Below, piece by piece: positions 17,816 through 27,916 of a stretch of DNA of 64,000 bases; the first letter of the stretch is position 1; each line of letters starts with the position of its first letter. Made by a program: the position numbers and the translations under genes. The notes beneath the pieces were generated by a model that was not told the origin of the DNA, searched no databases, and was given only the letters and a program-made list of their open reading frames with translations. The stretch lies in contig JAPPFJ010000033.1 of NCBI GenBank assembly GCA_028877215.1, forward strand, positions 186,001-250,000. Reading direction: 5' to 3'. Origin of the DNA: Gemmatimonadota bacterium (GTDB lineage Bacteria; Latescibacterota; UBA2968; GCA-2709665).

Positions 17816-19360
17816 ATGCCCCGACTAAATGAACCCATAGACGCAAATCACCACGGACGCCTGACTGTGAATAAAACCTCGTCCGATCGTGTCGAAGTCT
17901 TCTATACACCATCTCGCAATGAACTTAGACAAGCAGAGCTTGATCCGGACAGTGGGCTTGAGCACCAAGTGAAACTGCTGGAGATTGATAGCAAGAATCA
18001 GTACATCACGATATTTCCAATTAGGACTCTCGGGCGAAGTGGTTTTCTACAGCCGAAATACAACAAAATAAGACGCATTACCCTTGCCAACAGAGCTTTG
18101 GTCGTCTTTCCTGGCGATGTTGAAAATCCTTCAGAATCTAACGGGCAAGGATTCCTATCACCATACTCTGGTGCAACTGTTCCTTTCGATGAAGACTTGA
18201 TAGATATCGAATCTCTTGAGCTTGTCCCTTCAACAGAAGAAGACGTAATGAGAGTTTTGGAAGGACTGCCTTCTACGTTTATCAAAGACTACGATTGGGG
18301 ATTGGGTCTGACGAAGAAATATAGGTTCATCGTCGATGCGGTGGAGAAACTCTCAGATTGCACTGAAATCGTGATTTCTAACGTGCATGAAACTGGTATT
18401 GATCACCAAGGAAAGCTCTTCCACATTTCCGCCAAGGACTTCGAGACAGCCCGAAAGGAAATAGACAACATCACAAACACCAGCCGAACCGCCGCACAGT
18501 CTGTAAAGAACGGCAAGATCCACAATCTCTTGGCAGAGAAAATCGGAGAGCCAAAGGTCCCGGTGACCGTCGGGCGAAGTCCATTGCGAAAGCTATTTAC
18601 TGCCGTAGCGCAAGGCCAAGAGCCACTGTCGGACGATGAACAAGCAGTGGTGGTCCGAGAATTCGAGAAGAACGTCACAGCCATTGCCGAGACTGAGCCT
18701 GATCGGCTCGCTAAGCTTCAGCACGATATCGAACTCGTTACACTTGAGACACTGATCGCGCGATATGAGGAAATGATCACCAAGAAACTCAGCGAAAAAC
18801 GCTGGCAAGATTTCTTGAACGAGAATCCATTCATCCTGAGCTTGGCATGCGGCTATCCGATCATCAAGGTAAAGGACCAAGCGTATGTTGGCGGACGAAA
18901 AATCTCGGGATCGGGTGACAGGATCACCGATTTCTTAGTCAAGAACAGCCTGACGAACAATACCGCGATCATCGAGATCAAGACTCCTCAAGAGAAACTG
19001 CTCAAAGTGGAGAATCGCAAAGGTGTGCACACACCTTCAACCGAGTTATCCGGATCCATCATGCAAGCGCTCGATCAGAAATACCGATTCGAGCGCGAAA
19101 TAGCACAGTTCAAGGAAAACAGTAGGATATATGACATTGAGACGTATTGCGTTCATTGTTGCGTAATCATTGGAAAAGTGCCTTCAGCCGATGATCAACA
19201 GAAGTCATTTGAGCACTTTCGCCGAAACTCCAAAAACGTCGATGTCATTACGTTTGACGAACTTATGGAGAAACTGAGCCAGCTTAGGGAGTTCCTGAGT
19301 TCGGACCACGCAGAAACTCCCACTCGATACCCAGTCGCCGAACGGGACTTGCCTTTCTGA
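17816..19360 (+). CDS. Shedu-type nuclease (DUF4263, SduA-like)
   Basis: A 514-aa protein whose C-terminal third is a DUF4263/Shedu PD-(D/E)xK nuclease domain. It reads FLNENPFIL, a GGRK segment, D372 in RITDFLV, and E387-x-K389 in IIEIKTP. The N-terminal 300 residues have no family I can name; Shedu proteins have variable sensory N-termini. The gene stands alone and is separated from the helicase by 259 bp without another ORF or a clear promoter. It is visibly richer in A and T than its neighbours, a sign of separate acquisition. ATG at 17816 is preferred; a TTG two codons upstream is possible. Confidence 0.78.
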   Translation: MPRLNEPIDANHHGRLTVNKTSSDRVEVFYTPSRNELRQAELDPDSGLEHQVKLLEIDSKNQYITIFPIRTLGRSGFLQPKYNKIRRITLANRALVVFPGDVENPSESNGQGFLSPYSGATVPFDEDLIDIESLELVPSTEEDVMRVLEGLPSTFIKDYDWGLGLTKKYRFIVDAVEKLSDCTEIVISNVHETGIDHQGKLFHISAKDFETARKEIDNITNTSRTAAQSVKNGKIHNLLAEKIGEPKVPVTVGRSPLRKLFTAVAQGQEPLSDDEQAVVVREFEKNVTAIAETEPDRLAKLQHDIELVTLETLIARYEEMITKKLSEKRWQDFLNENPFILSLACGYPIIKVKDQAYVGGRKISGSGDRITDFLVKNSLTNNTAIIEIKTPQEKLLKVENRKGVHTPSTELSGSIMQALDQKYRFEREIAQFKENSRIYDIETYCVHCCVIIGKVPSADDQQKSFEHFRRNSKNVDVITFDELMEKLSQLREFLSSDHAETPTRYPVAERDLPF

Positions 19361-19570
19361 AATCTGCGATCTGACCGAGACGGAAGTCGTGACAGCAAGA
19401 CCACAACAACGAGACCGATGATTCTAACGAATGGTGTAAGTTTGCATGTTAATTAGGAATCGAGATTTCACCGACGATGCATCTATGTACTATCTGCCCA
19501 AGTCGAACGCTTGACTGCTCCAAAAGAAAAAAGCCGCCGCCGAAATGTTGCGGGCAAATTGCCGAGATTC

Positions 19571-19612
19571 AGCCGATCCTACCTGGATCGGCTGCTTCTT
19601 TTTGTTGTTTTT
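19571..19612 (+). terminator. Rho-independent terminator after the defence island
   Basis: AGCCGATCC (19571-19579) and GGATCGGCT (19585-19593) form a perfect 9-bp stem with loop TACCT, followed by a long T-rich tail to 19612. It would end transcripts from the Shedu gene and the island as a whole. Confidence 0.85.
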
Positions 19613-19880
19613 CGACAGATACCGCGACCGATGTATTACAGAGTATAATGTTGTCATATACCGGTCTACGACGGGTTTTTCATTCGCCGTACGAACCTTG
19701 CCTCGCACTACAGCCCGCTCAATTGACCCTCTGCCCTACGTAGACATCCTGTTTGCGCCGCTGACGCTCGTACAGGCACGCTAAACATGCTGTTTTCCTT
19801 TTCCGTTTTCGTGTTTTCCTTTGTACTTTGCTGCGACGGAATTCGACGTTGACTTCGACGGGACCGAAAGGAATGTTGAA
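19613..19880. other. Leader region before the first heparinase gene
   Basis: No gene or RNA is recognised here. A TATAAT at 19644-19649 could be a -10 element for the heparinase operon, but no matching -35 hexamer lies 16-18 bp upstream. I note it only as a weak candidate. There is no tRNA or direct repeat that would mark an integration site at this edge of the island. Confidence 0.3.
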
Positions 19881-22800
19881 GTGAAAACCGGACGCACGCT
19901 GCATAGTGAAGACGACGTCCGCAGGATGGTGGACCACGTGGCGCTGTATCCGGCGGCGAGGAAGATCGCCGATGAGATTGTCGACAGGGCGGAAGTCTGG
20001 GCGAAGCTGGATGACGCCTATGTTCGCGACCTGCCGCCTCCGGCGGACATCTACCGCGGGTTCCTGCCGTCTTTCGACGGGTGTCCGGTCCACGGAGAGG
20101 CGGTATTTCAGGCGCCGGGCGGGCCCTGGCAGGTGGATATCTTCAATCGTCCCTGGAAAATCAGGTGCGCCGTGGGCGGCGAGGAGTATCCCTCGAACGA
20201 CTTCATGGCGTATTACCGGACGAAGGACCGCACGCTGCTTACCGGAGATTGCGCAGACGACGGGACGGGATGGGACCCCGGGGACGGGCGGTCCCGGTTC
20301 TGGTTCGTGGCGCATTACTGTTACCGCCTCTGGCACCGTTTGATCCCGGCGCTCCAGGACCTCGGACGCGCGTATCTGATCACCGGAGACGCGCGGTACG
20401 GCCGCAAGGGCGCGATCCTGCTGGACAGGATGGCGGCGCTCTTTCCGACCATGGACCACGCCTCCCAGTCCTGGTACGGTCTGAATTATCAGGTCGGATA
20501 TACAGGGCGTTTTCTCTACGCCGTTCAGGAATCGTTCAACATCGGGCTCTATGCCGAAGCGTACGACAATCTGTTTCCGGCTTTGCAGTCCAGGAGTGAT
20601 GTCCATGAATTCCTGAACAAGGAACCCGAAGCGTTGATCCGGCACGTGGAGGACAACCTGGTGCGGCAGTCGGTGTGGGATATATGGGATGGAAAGATCC
20701 GGGGCAACTACGGGCTGCACCAGGCCTCCGCGGTGAAGGCGCTGGTGGTCGTCGACGACGACGCATTTACGGATTGGGCGATCGGGAAACTGGAGACATT
20801 CACGGGATGCGGGCCGACGACGGCGGTCTGGGCGTACGGCGTGGAGGGATGGGACCACGCGCTGGACAATTTCCTCTTCCGGGACGGGGTCTCGTTCGAG
20901 GTGGCGATCGGTTACTCGGCGGGATGCTGGACACGGTATATGCTGGATACGGACCTGGTGCTGAAACGGCTGGGCAAACGCCGGCTGCCCGGGGAGCACG
21001 TGCGTTCGCTGGGCAGCTGGTCCCGGCGGCTGGCGTGCTGGGGCGGAAAGATGCCGGCAATCGCGGACACGGGCGCCGGGGTAACCTATCCCCTGCTGGA
21101 CGTATCGTCTCTGCAGCGGTTCTTCAGGGGTTACGGGTGGCCGGAGTATGCAAGAGCGCTCTTGAACGAGGGCGTGACCGACGATAGCGGGTTCAGGAGT
21201 TACGACGACCTGTTCGAAGTGCCGCTGACACGAGCCGAACTGGAGCGCGCCGCGGGCGACCTGCCGCGATGGCCGGAAACAAGCGACAACCTCGGCGGAA
21301 CGGGATTCGTGATCCTGCGCAGCGGCAGGGCGGAGAACCAGATGGCGGCGGTGCTTCAGTACGGGCACGCCAACGCCGGCCACGCGCATCGGGACCGTCT
21401 GAACCTGGAGGTTATCGCGGGCAACAAACGGGTCGTGCCCGATACGGGCTATCCCACCCACGCCGCCGAACATCCGGACCCGCCGGCCTGGGAGAAGAAT
21501 ACCGCCAGCCACGTCACCGTGGTGGTGAACGAGAGCCGGCAGGACACGGCCGACGAGGGCCGGCTGGAACGCTTCGGGACCGCCCCGCACGTGCAGCACG
21601 TGGAGCTGTCGGCGCCGCGGGCCTACCTGGATGCGGACGTGTATCGCCGCGGGGTGACGCTGCTGGAACTGGCGCCCGACCTGCAGATCCTGGTGGATCT
21701 CTTCCGCGTCAGGGGCGGCTGGGCGCACGACTATTCGTTTCACGGGTTCAACGGGGCGTTTTCAACCCGGGGCGTGGCGTTTCAGGCGCAGGAGGACGGC
21801 ACGCTGGCGGGGCCGGCCGTTCCGTTCCGAAAACTGTACGACGATCCCGAACTGGAACGGCACGCCAGCCTGCCGGGGCTGCCGGGGACAGACGGCAAGC
21901 GCAGTTACCACTCCTACCGGGGCAGCGGCTTTTCCTATCTGTATGACGTGAAGCGCGGGCGGCCTGCGGAGGAGTTCCAAGCCGATTGGCTTGACGAAGA
22001 AATGGGACTGCGCATCATCGTCCCGGAGGGCGTCGCTCAGGAAGTCATCACAGCCCACGGAAAGCCGCCCAGCAAGCCCGGTGCCGTGGAACACCTGGAC
22101 TACGTCCTCCTGCGAAATCGGGCAGGCCGCCGGCAGGAGGCCCTGAACAGCCTCTTCGCCGTTGTCTGCGAAGCCTATCGGAGCCACCCTAAGTTGACGG
22201 GCGTCAGGCGCCTGGACGTACTCGAAGGCGAGGATTCGATCGGACTCGAGATTTCCTGGCAGGGCGGGAGATGCTATCTGCTGAGCGCGCTGTCGGACGA
22301 GGGGAGATCCGTTTTCGAGGACGGACTCGAACTGCACGGGGGGTTCGGCGTGTTGAACCTGGACGCGAACGGCAGTCCTTTGTGGGCATGCCTGGCGGGA
22401 AGCCGGTTGAAGTCCGACAGCGTGGAGGTGGAGGGTGCCGGCACGTGGCGAGGTCGGATTGCGGGAATCGACGCGGACAACTGCCGGGTGACGGTGACTT
22501 CGGAAACCGGAGAAGCGCCTCCCGCGGGCGAGACCCTGATGGTGTCGAACCCGCCTCACGTATGCAATTTCCCCATCAAGTCGGTCGAAGCGTCGGGCGA
22601 CGGATGGCAGTGTTCGCTGGACGCAGAGCGACTGCACATCGGACGTTTCGTGGTGGAAGCGGAGACGGAGGACGGCCTGCTGACCAGGACGTGGATTCAC
22701 CGGGAATGGGAGGATACCGAAGACTCGGGATGCCACTATCTCAAGGGCGCACGGCTGGCTTACAGAGATCGGCTGCACACCATCGAGCGGGTGATACCGC

Positions 22801-22937
22801 GCGAGGAAGGCGGGCACAGGTTCGTACTGCGGGATCCGATTCCCTGGCCCGCCGCGCCGGACGACCTGCCGTTGATCTACGATCTGGGACCGGGAGACGC
22901 GTGTGTGGTTCGGCCGATGGTGTTCGAGGCGCTTTGA
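19881..22937 (+). CDS. Heparinase II/III family protein, 1018 aa
   Basis: A large heparinase II/III-like polysaccharide lyase candidate that would split uronate-containing chains by beta-elimination. An N-terminal all-helical toroid domain (about residues 1-400) is followed by the beta-sandwich heparinase domain. The signature NAGHAHRDRL lies near residue 500, with a PDTGYPTH motif just after. The last 200 residues look like an added beta-sandwich. The start is taken as GTG 19881, 9 bp after AAAGGA; an upstream in-frame TTG at 19821 would add 20 poorly conserved residues. No signal peptide is seen, so the enzyme may act on oligosaccharides inside the cell. It leads an operon with two Gfo/Idh/MocA genes. 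Confidence 0.8.
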   Translation: MKTGRTLHSEDDVRRMVDHVALYPAARKIADEIVDRAEVWAKLDDAYVRDLPPPADIYRGFLPSFDGCPVHGEAVFQAPGGPWQVDIFNRPWKIRCAVGGEEYPSNDFMAYYRTKDRTLLTGDCADDGTGWDPGDGRSRFWFVAHYCYRLWHRLIPALQDLGRAYLITGDARYGRKGAILLDRMAALFPTMDHASQSWYGLNYQVGYTGRFLYAVQESFNIGLYAEAYDNLFPALQSRSDVHEFLNKEPEALIRHVEDNLVRQSVWDIWDGKIRGNYGLHQASAVKALVVVDDDAFTDWAIGKLETFTGCGPTTAVWAYGVEGWDHALDNFLFRDGVSFEVAIGYSAGCWTRYMLDTDLVLKRLGKRRLPGEHVRSLGSWSRRLACWGGKMPAIADTGAGVTYPLLDVSSLQRFFRGYGWPEYARALLNEGVTDDSGFRSYDDLFEVPLTRAELERAAGDLPRWPETSDNLGGTGFVILRSGRAENQMAAVLQYGHANAGHAHRDRLNLEVIAGNKRVVPDTGYPTHAAEHPDPPAWEKNTASHVTVVVNESRQDTADEGRLERFGTAPHVQHVELSAPRAYLDADVYRRGVTLLELAPDLQILVDLFRVRGGWAHDYSFHGFNGAFSTRGVAFQAQEDGTLAGPAVPFRKLYDDPELERHASLPGLPGTDGKRSYHSYRGSGFSYLYDVKRGRPAEEFQADWLDEEMGLRIIVPEGVAQEVITAHGKPPSKPGAVEHLDYVLLRNRAGRRQEALNSLFAVVCEAYRSHPKLTGVRRLDVLEGEDSIGLEISWQGGRCYLLSALSDEGRSVFEDGLELHGGFGVLNLDANGSPLWACLAGSRLKSDSVEVEGAGTWRGRIAGIDADNCRVTVTSETGEAPPAGETLMVSNPPHVCNFPIKSVEASGDGWQCSLDAERLHIGRFVVEAETEDGLLTRTWIHREWEDTEDSGCHYLKGARLAYRDRLHTIERVIPREEGGHRFVLRDPIPWPAAPDDLPLIYDLGPGDACVVRPMVFEAL

Positions 22938-23071
22938 GGGAAGCGGTCGGGAGGCGATCCATGGAGCGAGGGCAGGCAGATTGCCTTCGGTGGCAGGGCG
23001 CTCGTGACCGGTGTAGCGACTATTGAGAACTCTTAAACCCTTTATGGGACAAGAATTAAGGAGGGAAGCAT

Positions 23072-24106
23072 ATGAAGCAGCGCGCAGGTGTGATCGGCCT
23101 CGGCATTATGGGCAACAGCGTGACGCAGGTCCTGCACCGGAACCCGCTGGTTGAGCTGGCGGCATTCTGCACGCTGGACGCGGAAAAGCTGGGCAGGGCG
23201 CAGGAGGAGTTTTCGGTTTCCGCCGGGTATGTGAACTATCACGAGATGCTGGAGAATGAGACACTGGACATCGTCTATATCGCCACGCCTGACTGGGCGC
23301 ACCGGGACCCGGTCATCGCATGCCTGGAGGCGGGTTGTCACGTCCACGTCGAGAAGCCGATGACAACGGACCTCGAAGAGGCCACCGAGATCGTGGATGC
23401 CGTGAAACGCACCGGTCTGAAGCTCCAGGTCTCGTACAATCACCGGTGGCTGGCGCCGTACAACGCCACGTGGAATATGATCCGCGACGGGGAAATCGGC
23501 AGGCCGCTGATGGGCTACACGCGCAAGAACAACCCCATATCCGTGCCGACCGAGATGTTGCCCTGGTCCGCGAAATCGTCGCCTGCCTGGTTCCTGTCGG
23601 CGCACGATATCGACCTGATATGCTGGTGGTTCGATCAGAGTCCCGTCGAGGTCCACGGCTACGGGATCAAAGAGGTGCTGGCCGCCAGGGGGATCGATAC
23701 GTACGACATGATGCAGGGGCTCGTGAAGTTCGACGGCGGTTCCGTCGCGACGTTCGAGTCGGCCTGGATCTACCCCAATACCCATCCGTCGATGCCGGAC
23801 TCCTTCATGCAGGTGATCGGAGAGAGGGGCCACGTTAATCTGGACCGGAAGGCCGAGGCGATAGAAATGAGTACGGAGGAGAAATTCAAGTGGCCGCGGT
23901 CGTTGCTGAACTACCGGGTGTTCGACAAATGGGTGGGCGCGTTTCCGTCGTGCGTGAACAGCTTTGTCGACGCCGTGATCGAGGACCGGGCCCCCTTCGT
24001 GACGGCGCTGGACGGGTGGCGCGCCACGGCCGTGCTGGACGCCTGGCACCAGTCTATCGAGAACGGCGGCATCGTGCGCGTTGCGGATGCGCCCGCGTGG
24101 CCCTAG
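23072..24106 (+). CDS. Gfo/Idh/MocA family oxidoreductase
   Basis: A 344-aa NAD(P)-dependent sugar or inositol dehydrogenase candidate. It has the Rossmann motif GLGIMG near residues 9-14, the family's HVEKPM lysine motif near 94, and HDIDLICW, which carries the catalytic histidine. AAGGAGGG precedes the ATG. It lies 134 bp after the heparinase gene and 16 bp before a second member of the same family. The two may handle successive steps on an unsaturated uronate or related product, but the substrate is not readable. Confidence 0.88.
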   Translation: MKQRAGVIGLGIMGNSVTQVLHRNPLVELAAFCTLDAEKLGRAQEEFSVSAGYVNYHEMLENETLDIVYIATPDWAHRDPVIACLEAGCHVHVEKPMTTDLEEATEIVDAVKRTGLKLQVSYNHRWLAPYNATWNMIRDGEIGRPLMGYTRKNNPISVPTEMLPWSAKSSPAWFLSAHDIDLICWWFDQSPVEVHGYGIKEVLAARGIDTYDMMQGLVKFDGGSVATFESAWIYPNTHPSMPDSFMQVIGERGHVNLDRKAEAIEMSTEEKFKWPRSLLNYRVFDKWVGAFPSCVNSFVDAVIEDRAPFVTALDGWRATAVLDAWHQSIENGGIVRVADAPAWP

Positions 24107-24122
24107 ACGGGAGGTCCGAAAA

Positions 24123-24971
24123 ATGACAGGTGGGGAGAAACGGATCGGGTTTGTGGATGACAATCTGGAGAACTTCCACGCCAACGTCTACCTGAAACTG
24201 CTCCGGAACGAACTGAAGCATCGGGGTTACGTGGTGGCGGGGTGCACGGGGTTGCGTCCGAGAGCCGGCAGGAAGTGGGCTGAGGCGAACGGCGTTGCCT
24301 GGTTCTCCAGCGCGGACGGGTTGAACGAGGCGGTGGACTGCTTCATGGTACTGGCGCCTTCCACCCCGGAGACGCACCTCGAGCTGTGCGAACAGGTATT
24401 TCCTTTCGGAAAACCCACGTACGTGGACAAGACCTTTGCCCCGGACCTGCGTACGGCCAGACGGATTTTCGCGCTGGCCGACAGGCATCGGGTGCCCATG
24501 CAGACAAGCTCGGCGCTGCGCTATACCGAAGTACAGGACTACGTGGAGGAAGCCGGGCACAGGCAGGTCCGGCATATGGTCACCTGGGGCGGCGGCAGGT
24601 CATTCGGAGAATACGCGATCCATCCCCTTGAACTGGCCGTCAGCTGTTTGGGGCCGGGCGTGCGTCGGGTCATGCGCCGGGGGACAGGAAAACAGTCGCA
24701 ACTGCTGCTGGATTACACGGGAGGACGTACCGCGGTCGTGAACGTATTTACCGGGTCGAGTACACCCTTTGCCGCTTCGGTGACCACCGCCAAAGCGACG
24801 CGTTACTTCCAGGTCGACTCCGGGCGCATCTTCCTGAACACCGCCGATGCCGTGCTGGATCTGTTCGAATCCGGAAAACCCGGCATCGACAGGAAGGAAA
24901 GCCTGATCATTCGCAGGATACTGGACGTAGCCGGTCAGAAGCGGGTATTGTCGGGATTTGTGAATCTGTAA
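24123..24971 (+). CDS. Gfo/Idh/MocA-like oxidoreductase, short form
   Basis: A 282-aa protein with an N-terminal Rossmann-like half (VDDNLENFHANVYLK, later TYVDKTFAPD in place of the usual EKP motif) and a reduced C-terminal half. It is shorter than typical 330-380 aa members and lacks a clear GxGxxG, so NAD binding may be altered or lost. GGGAGG lies 9 bp before the ATG at 24123; upstream in-frame starts would overlap the previous gene. It is last in the operon with the heparinase and the canonical Gfo gene. Confidence 0.72.
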   Translation: MTGGEKRIGFVDDNLENFHANVYLKLLRNELKHRGYVVAGCTGLRPRAGRKWAEANGVAWFSSADGLNEAVDCFMVLAPSTPETHLELCEQVFPFGKPTYVDKTFAPDLRTARRIFALADRHRVPMQTSSALRYTEVQDYVEEAGHRQVRHMVTWGGGRSFGEYAIHPLELAVSCLGPGVRRVMRRGTGKQSQLLLDYTGGRTAVVNVFTGSSTPFAASVTTAKATRYFQVDSGRIFLNTADAVLDLFESGKPGIDRKESLIIRRILDVAGQKRVLSGFVNL

Positions 24972-24973
24972 TA

Positions 24974-25105
24974 AAGGCGGGTAGAGGTAAGAGGGTAGAC
25001 GGTAGAAGAAGCCCTTGCCGGGTATTTTCTTCCTTCTTGCCTCCGGCACGAGTAGAAACCTTACAAGGCAGCTTATCTCTCCCCTCTCCCGTCTCACCTC
25101 TCGCC
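24974..25105. repeat. Large palindromic intergenic repeat, unit A
   Basis: One unit of a dispersed repeat. It opens with GGCGGGTAGAGG, a GTAGACGG/GAGGGTAGA-rich purine arm and CCTTGCCG. The core TTCTTGCCTCCGGCACGAG follows, then AAGGCAG and the pyrimidine arm TCTCCCGTCTCACC. The arms are imperfect inverted repeats. It lies between two convergent genes, where it could end transcription from both sides. Confidence 0.75.
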
Positions 25106-25144
25106 ACTTCTGAGGAGCCAGGGAGAGAGGTCACCGCGCTGACG

Positions 25145-27859
25145 TCAGTCGTCACATGTGTACGCCACGCCTTTCAGCAACGTGACGGTGTCGCATTCTG
25201 TGGCGGGATAATCCCGTACCGTGATGGAAACTTCCGTGGCGTCCTCGATTTCGTACCCGGTATCGCCGCACAGGAGACAGGTGCCCGGAAGGGTGTCGGG
25301 ATCGGGCACAGCGTTTCGCAGGTGGTAGGTACGATCGGTGACGCGGGCGACTTCAAGGGAGACCTCTTCCCGGTCGATGGTCAGCCCATGCCCGTTGCAG
25401 CGGAGTTTGGTGCCGCAAAGCAGATAGGCACGCAGCAGACGGCCGTCGTCATCCACGGACGCAAAGGCGAAGCGGCCCGATACAGACAGCGGTCCGATGT
25501 CATGGACGCCGCCGTCCGGCGCGGAGAAGATGTAGTCCGTACATCCCTTGCGACAGACGGAGACCGCCATCGCGCCGGTATCCGTATCGTCCAGCACGAG
25601 TCGGGATGAGAGGACGGGCGAGTAATCCGTGTAGGGCGAAATGATCGCGGCAAATCCGCTCTTCAGGTCCGTATCGCCGCGGCGTTCCGCCAGGACCTGC
25701 TGCACGGGCGGGGCGTTGAGTTCCTCCCCCAGGTCCGAACGCCAGCCCGGCGCGTCCACGAGCAGCAGGCGATCGACGGGGTTGAGCAGGGTGAGCTCGA
25801 TTCCCACGCCGTTGTTGTCCCAGGTCGCGGTGAACGGACCCCGGGGTTGGGCTGCGCGGATATTGGACAGCCATTCGATGTGTTCGTCGACGGGTTCCGG
25901 GCCGGCGCCGAAAAACCCCGTGAGCCGGCCGTTGCTGTGAAAGCCGTACTGGTGAAGGCCGCCCCCGGCGACCCGGAACAGGTCGACGGCGTAGGTCTGA
26001 TCACCCGGGACCTGTACGAGCACACAGGTGCGCCGGTACAGTTCGCACTGCTCGTAAGGCGCGGCGGACGCCTGCACGACTTCAACGCCCGCGCCCGTTC
26101 CGAACAGTTCCAGCGCGGCGGGCTTGTTGTCGCCGGCCTGGCTCCGGCCGTCCACGGTAACGATGTTGTGTGCAAGCGTGCTGACGGTCCATGCGTTTCT
26201 TGGGTCGTCCCAGATGTATCCCCTGTCGGCCGCCATCTCCCGGCCATGGGCGACATAGATGATGCCCAGGGTATCCCGGTGGCGATGGCCGCCGTACGCG
26301 TAGCCGTTCAGATAAAAAGCGGTATGCCCCCGTGGATTTCCCGCTCGCAGAACGCCAACGTGCCAGCCGGGAAACCATTCCGTACGGTGCGGCAGGCCGG
26401 TCTCGTCGTCCACCTTCAGATCGGGGTCCCGATGCCAGAGGGCGTATTCCTCCCCTTTCTCCGCCAACGGCGCCCCCTGTGAGTTTTCCACCAGACCGGC
26501 GTAGCGGCTGCCGTAATGGGCGGCGAGAGTCTCGGCGTAGACGGGTTCGATGCTCCGCCCTTCCCTGGAGTCTCCGATAACCGGTTCCTGCAGATTCGGG
26601 TCCAGCATGCGGACCATGCTTTCCAGCGCCAGACGGTAGCGGTCGAAGTGCCGGAATGGATCCAGGTTCTTCATGGCAGCGCCAGTCCCCGGTTCGTACC
26701 CCTCGGGATCGGAGTACCCGTCGAGCAGTTCCGGAATCTCTCGCAACTGGTTGAGGTGCATGGCCGAATAGCTCGGCGACTCCGTGCAGAAGCCGTCAAA
26801 ATGGAAGGCGTCGTCCATCAGCAATTCGAACCCCTCGACGGCGCGGCGCACGCTTTCCGGCTTGCCGAAGAGAATACCCACCGCGGCGCTGAGCGCGCGA
26901 CCGGGACCGCATTTGTTGTTGATGTCATTCCAGTTTTCGGTGTCTGCGCAGCCCGCCAGGATGAGGTCGTCCACGATGCGCCGGTCCATATCCGGCGTGA
27001 TGACGGGTGAACCGTCCGCTTGCCGGGCGCTCCTGATCAGTTCGTAGGCCTGCACGATCGAAAGAAGGTACCACCCGTCGGACCCGCTGCACCCGAAGCG
27101 TCCGGCGCCCCAGAAACCGTTGTTGAGTACGGCGTGGTCACCCACCCGGTGCCGGCCCTCGAAGGCGGAGATGATGGTTTCTACGGGGAATCGGCCCGCG
27201 GGAGGATATTTGCCCATGGATGCCGCGGCCTCTGCCGGCGGACAGTCCGCAACGGTCCCATCGTAGGAGTGAAACAACCAGTTGGGATACCGCCGCGCCA
27301 TACAGTCCATGATCCACGCGCTCATCTGCGCGTACCGGACGTCGCCTGTGAGTGCGTACAGCTTGGCGAGAGGGGATATTTTTTCGAAGCACCAGCGGCC
27401 CTTCTTCGCGCGGATGACGCCGGTCCAGCTTGTGTGCACCGGCGTGCGGACCCACTTGAACGCGTGTTCCCCCGACCTGTCTTCCGGGTGCGCGCGTTCC
27501 GCCTCGGTGAGATAGAACGTGAACGTCTGGTTCATTCGGGGCGCGGTAACGCTGCCTGTCTCCGGATAATCGGCGTTGGGGTACTCCGTTCCGCAGTATT
27601 TGCAGACGAGCCGGTCGGGGTCGGCCGGGTCCCAATCGTAGATACCGGTTTCGCCCATGGACGAGAGACGGTCCACGCAGACGGGACAGTTCTGGCCGTA
27701 CTCCGGCCAGAGCGTGAGTTCGGATATCATCGCCTCGACGAAATCCCGGTCCCGGCTGATGATGTAGTCGACCTCGTTCTTCCAGGCTTCGACGATGGCC
27801 TGCGCCCAGGTGTAGCGCCTTACGTTTTCGCGTGCGCGTTCGACGTTGAGAAGCGGCAT
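25145..27859 (-). CDS. Heparinase II/III family protein with N-terminal zinc knuckles, 904 aa
   Basis: A 904-aa heparinase II/III-like protein. Two CxxC pairs near the N-terminus (C58/C61 and C86/C89, in CPVC and CKYC) look like a zinc ribbon, which is unusual in this superfamily. A helical toroid domain follows. The heparinase signature GGHRHRDTLG lies near residue 525, with the AHNIVTVDG motif about 50 residues later. The start is the ATG at 27859 with AGGAG upstream. It is the last gene of a minus-strand run of four, 57 bp after the enolase-superfamily gene. The exact polysaccharide is not readable. Confidence 0.8.
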   Translation of the reverse strand: MPLLNVERARENVRRYTWAQAIVEAWKNEVDYIISRDRDFVEAMISELTLWPEYGQNCPVCVDRLSSMGETGIYDWDPADPDRLVCKYCGTEYPNADYPETGSVTAPRMNQTFTFYLTEAERAHPEDRSGEHAFKWVRTPVHTSWTGVIRAKKGRWCFEKISPLAKLYALTGDVRYAQMSAWIMDCMARRYPNWLFHSYDGTVADCPPAEAAASMGKYPPAGRFPVETIISAFEGRHRVGDHAVLNNGFWGAGRFGCSGSDGWYLLSIVQAYELIRSARQADGSPVITPDMDRRIVDDLILAGCADTENWNDINNKCGPGRALSAAVGILFGKPESVRRAVEGFELLMDDAFHFDGFCTESPSYSAMHLNQLREIPELLDGYSDPEGYEPGTGAAMKNLDPFRHFDRYRLALESMVRMLDPNLQEPVIGDSREGRSIEPVYAETLAAHYGSRYAGLVENSQGAPLAEKGEEYALWHRDPDLKVDDETGLPHRTEWFPGWHVGVLRAGNPRGHTAFYLNGYAYGGHRHRDTLGIIYVAHGREMAADRGYIWDDPRNAWTVSTLAHNIVTVDGRSQAGDNKPAALELFGTGAGVEVVQASAAPYEQCELYRRTCVLVQVPGDQTYAVDLFRVAGGGLHQYGFHSNGRLTGFFGAGPEPVDEHIEWLSNIRAAQPRGPFTATWDNNGVGIELTLLNPVDRLLLVDAPGWRSDLGEELNAPPVQQVLAERRGDTDLKSGFAAIISPYTDYSPVLSSRLVLDDTDTGAMAVSVCRKGCTDYIFSAPDGGVHDIGPLSVSGRFAFASVDDDGRLLRAYLLCGTKLRCNGHGLTIDREEVSLEVARVTDRTYHLRNAVPDPDTLPGTCLLCGDTGYEIEDATEVSITVRDYPATECDTVTLLKGVAYTCDD

Positions 27860-27916
27860 GGCAACTCCTGTTCCTGCGATTCAGCCTCCACCCTCTGCCG
27901 GGCGGGGCCTGCACGA

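Noticed and set aside
899-19880. Integrase, transposase or attachment repeats bounding the defence island
   Set aside because: No recombinase gene, tRNA gene or matching direct repeats are visible at either edge, so I cannot call a defined mobile element.
19719-21743. A 674-codon open frame on the minus strand
   Set aside because: It lies opposite the heparinase gene, is arginine- and proline-rich with no family feature, and arises because GC-rich codons leave the opposite strand open.
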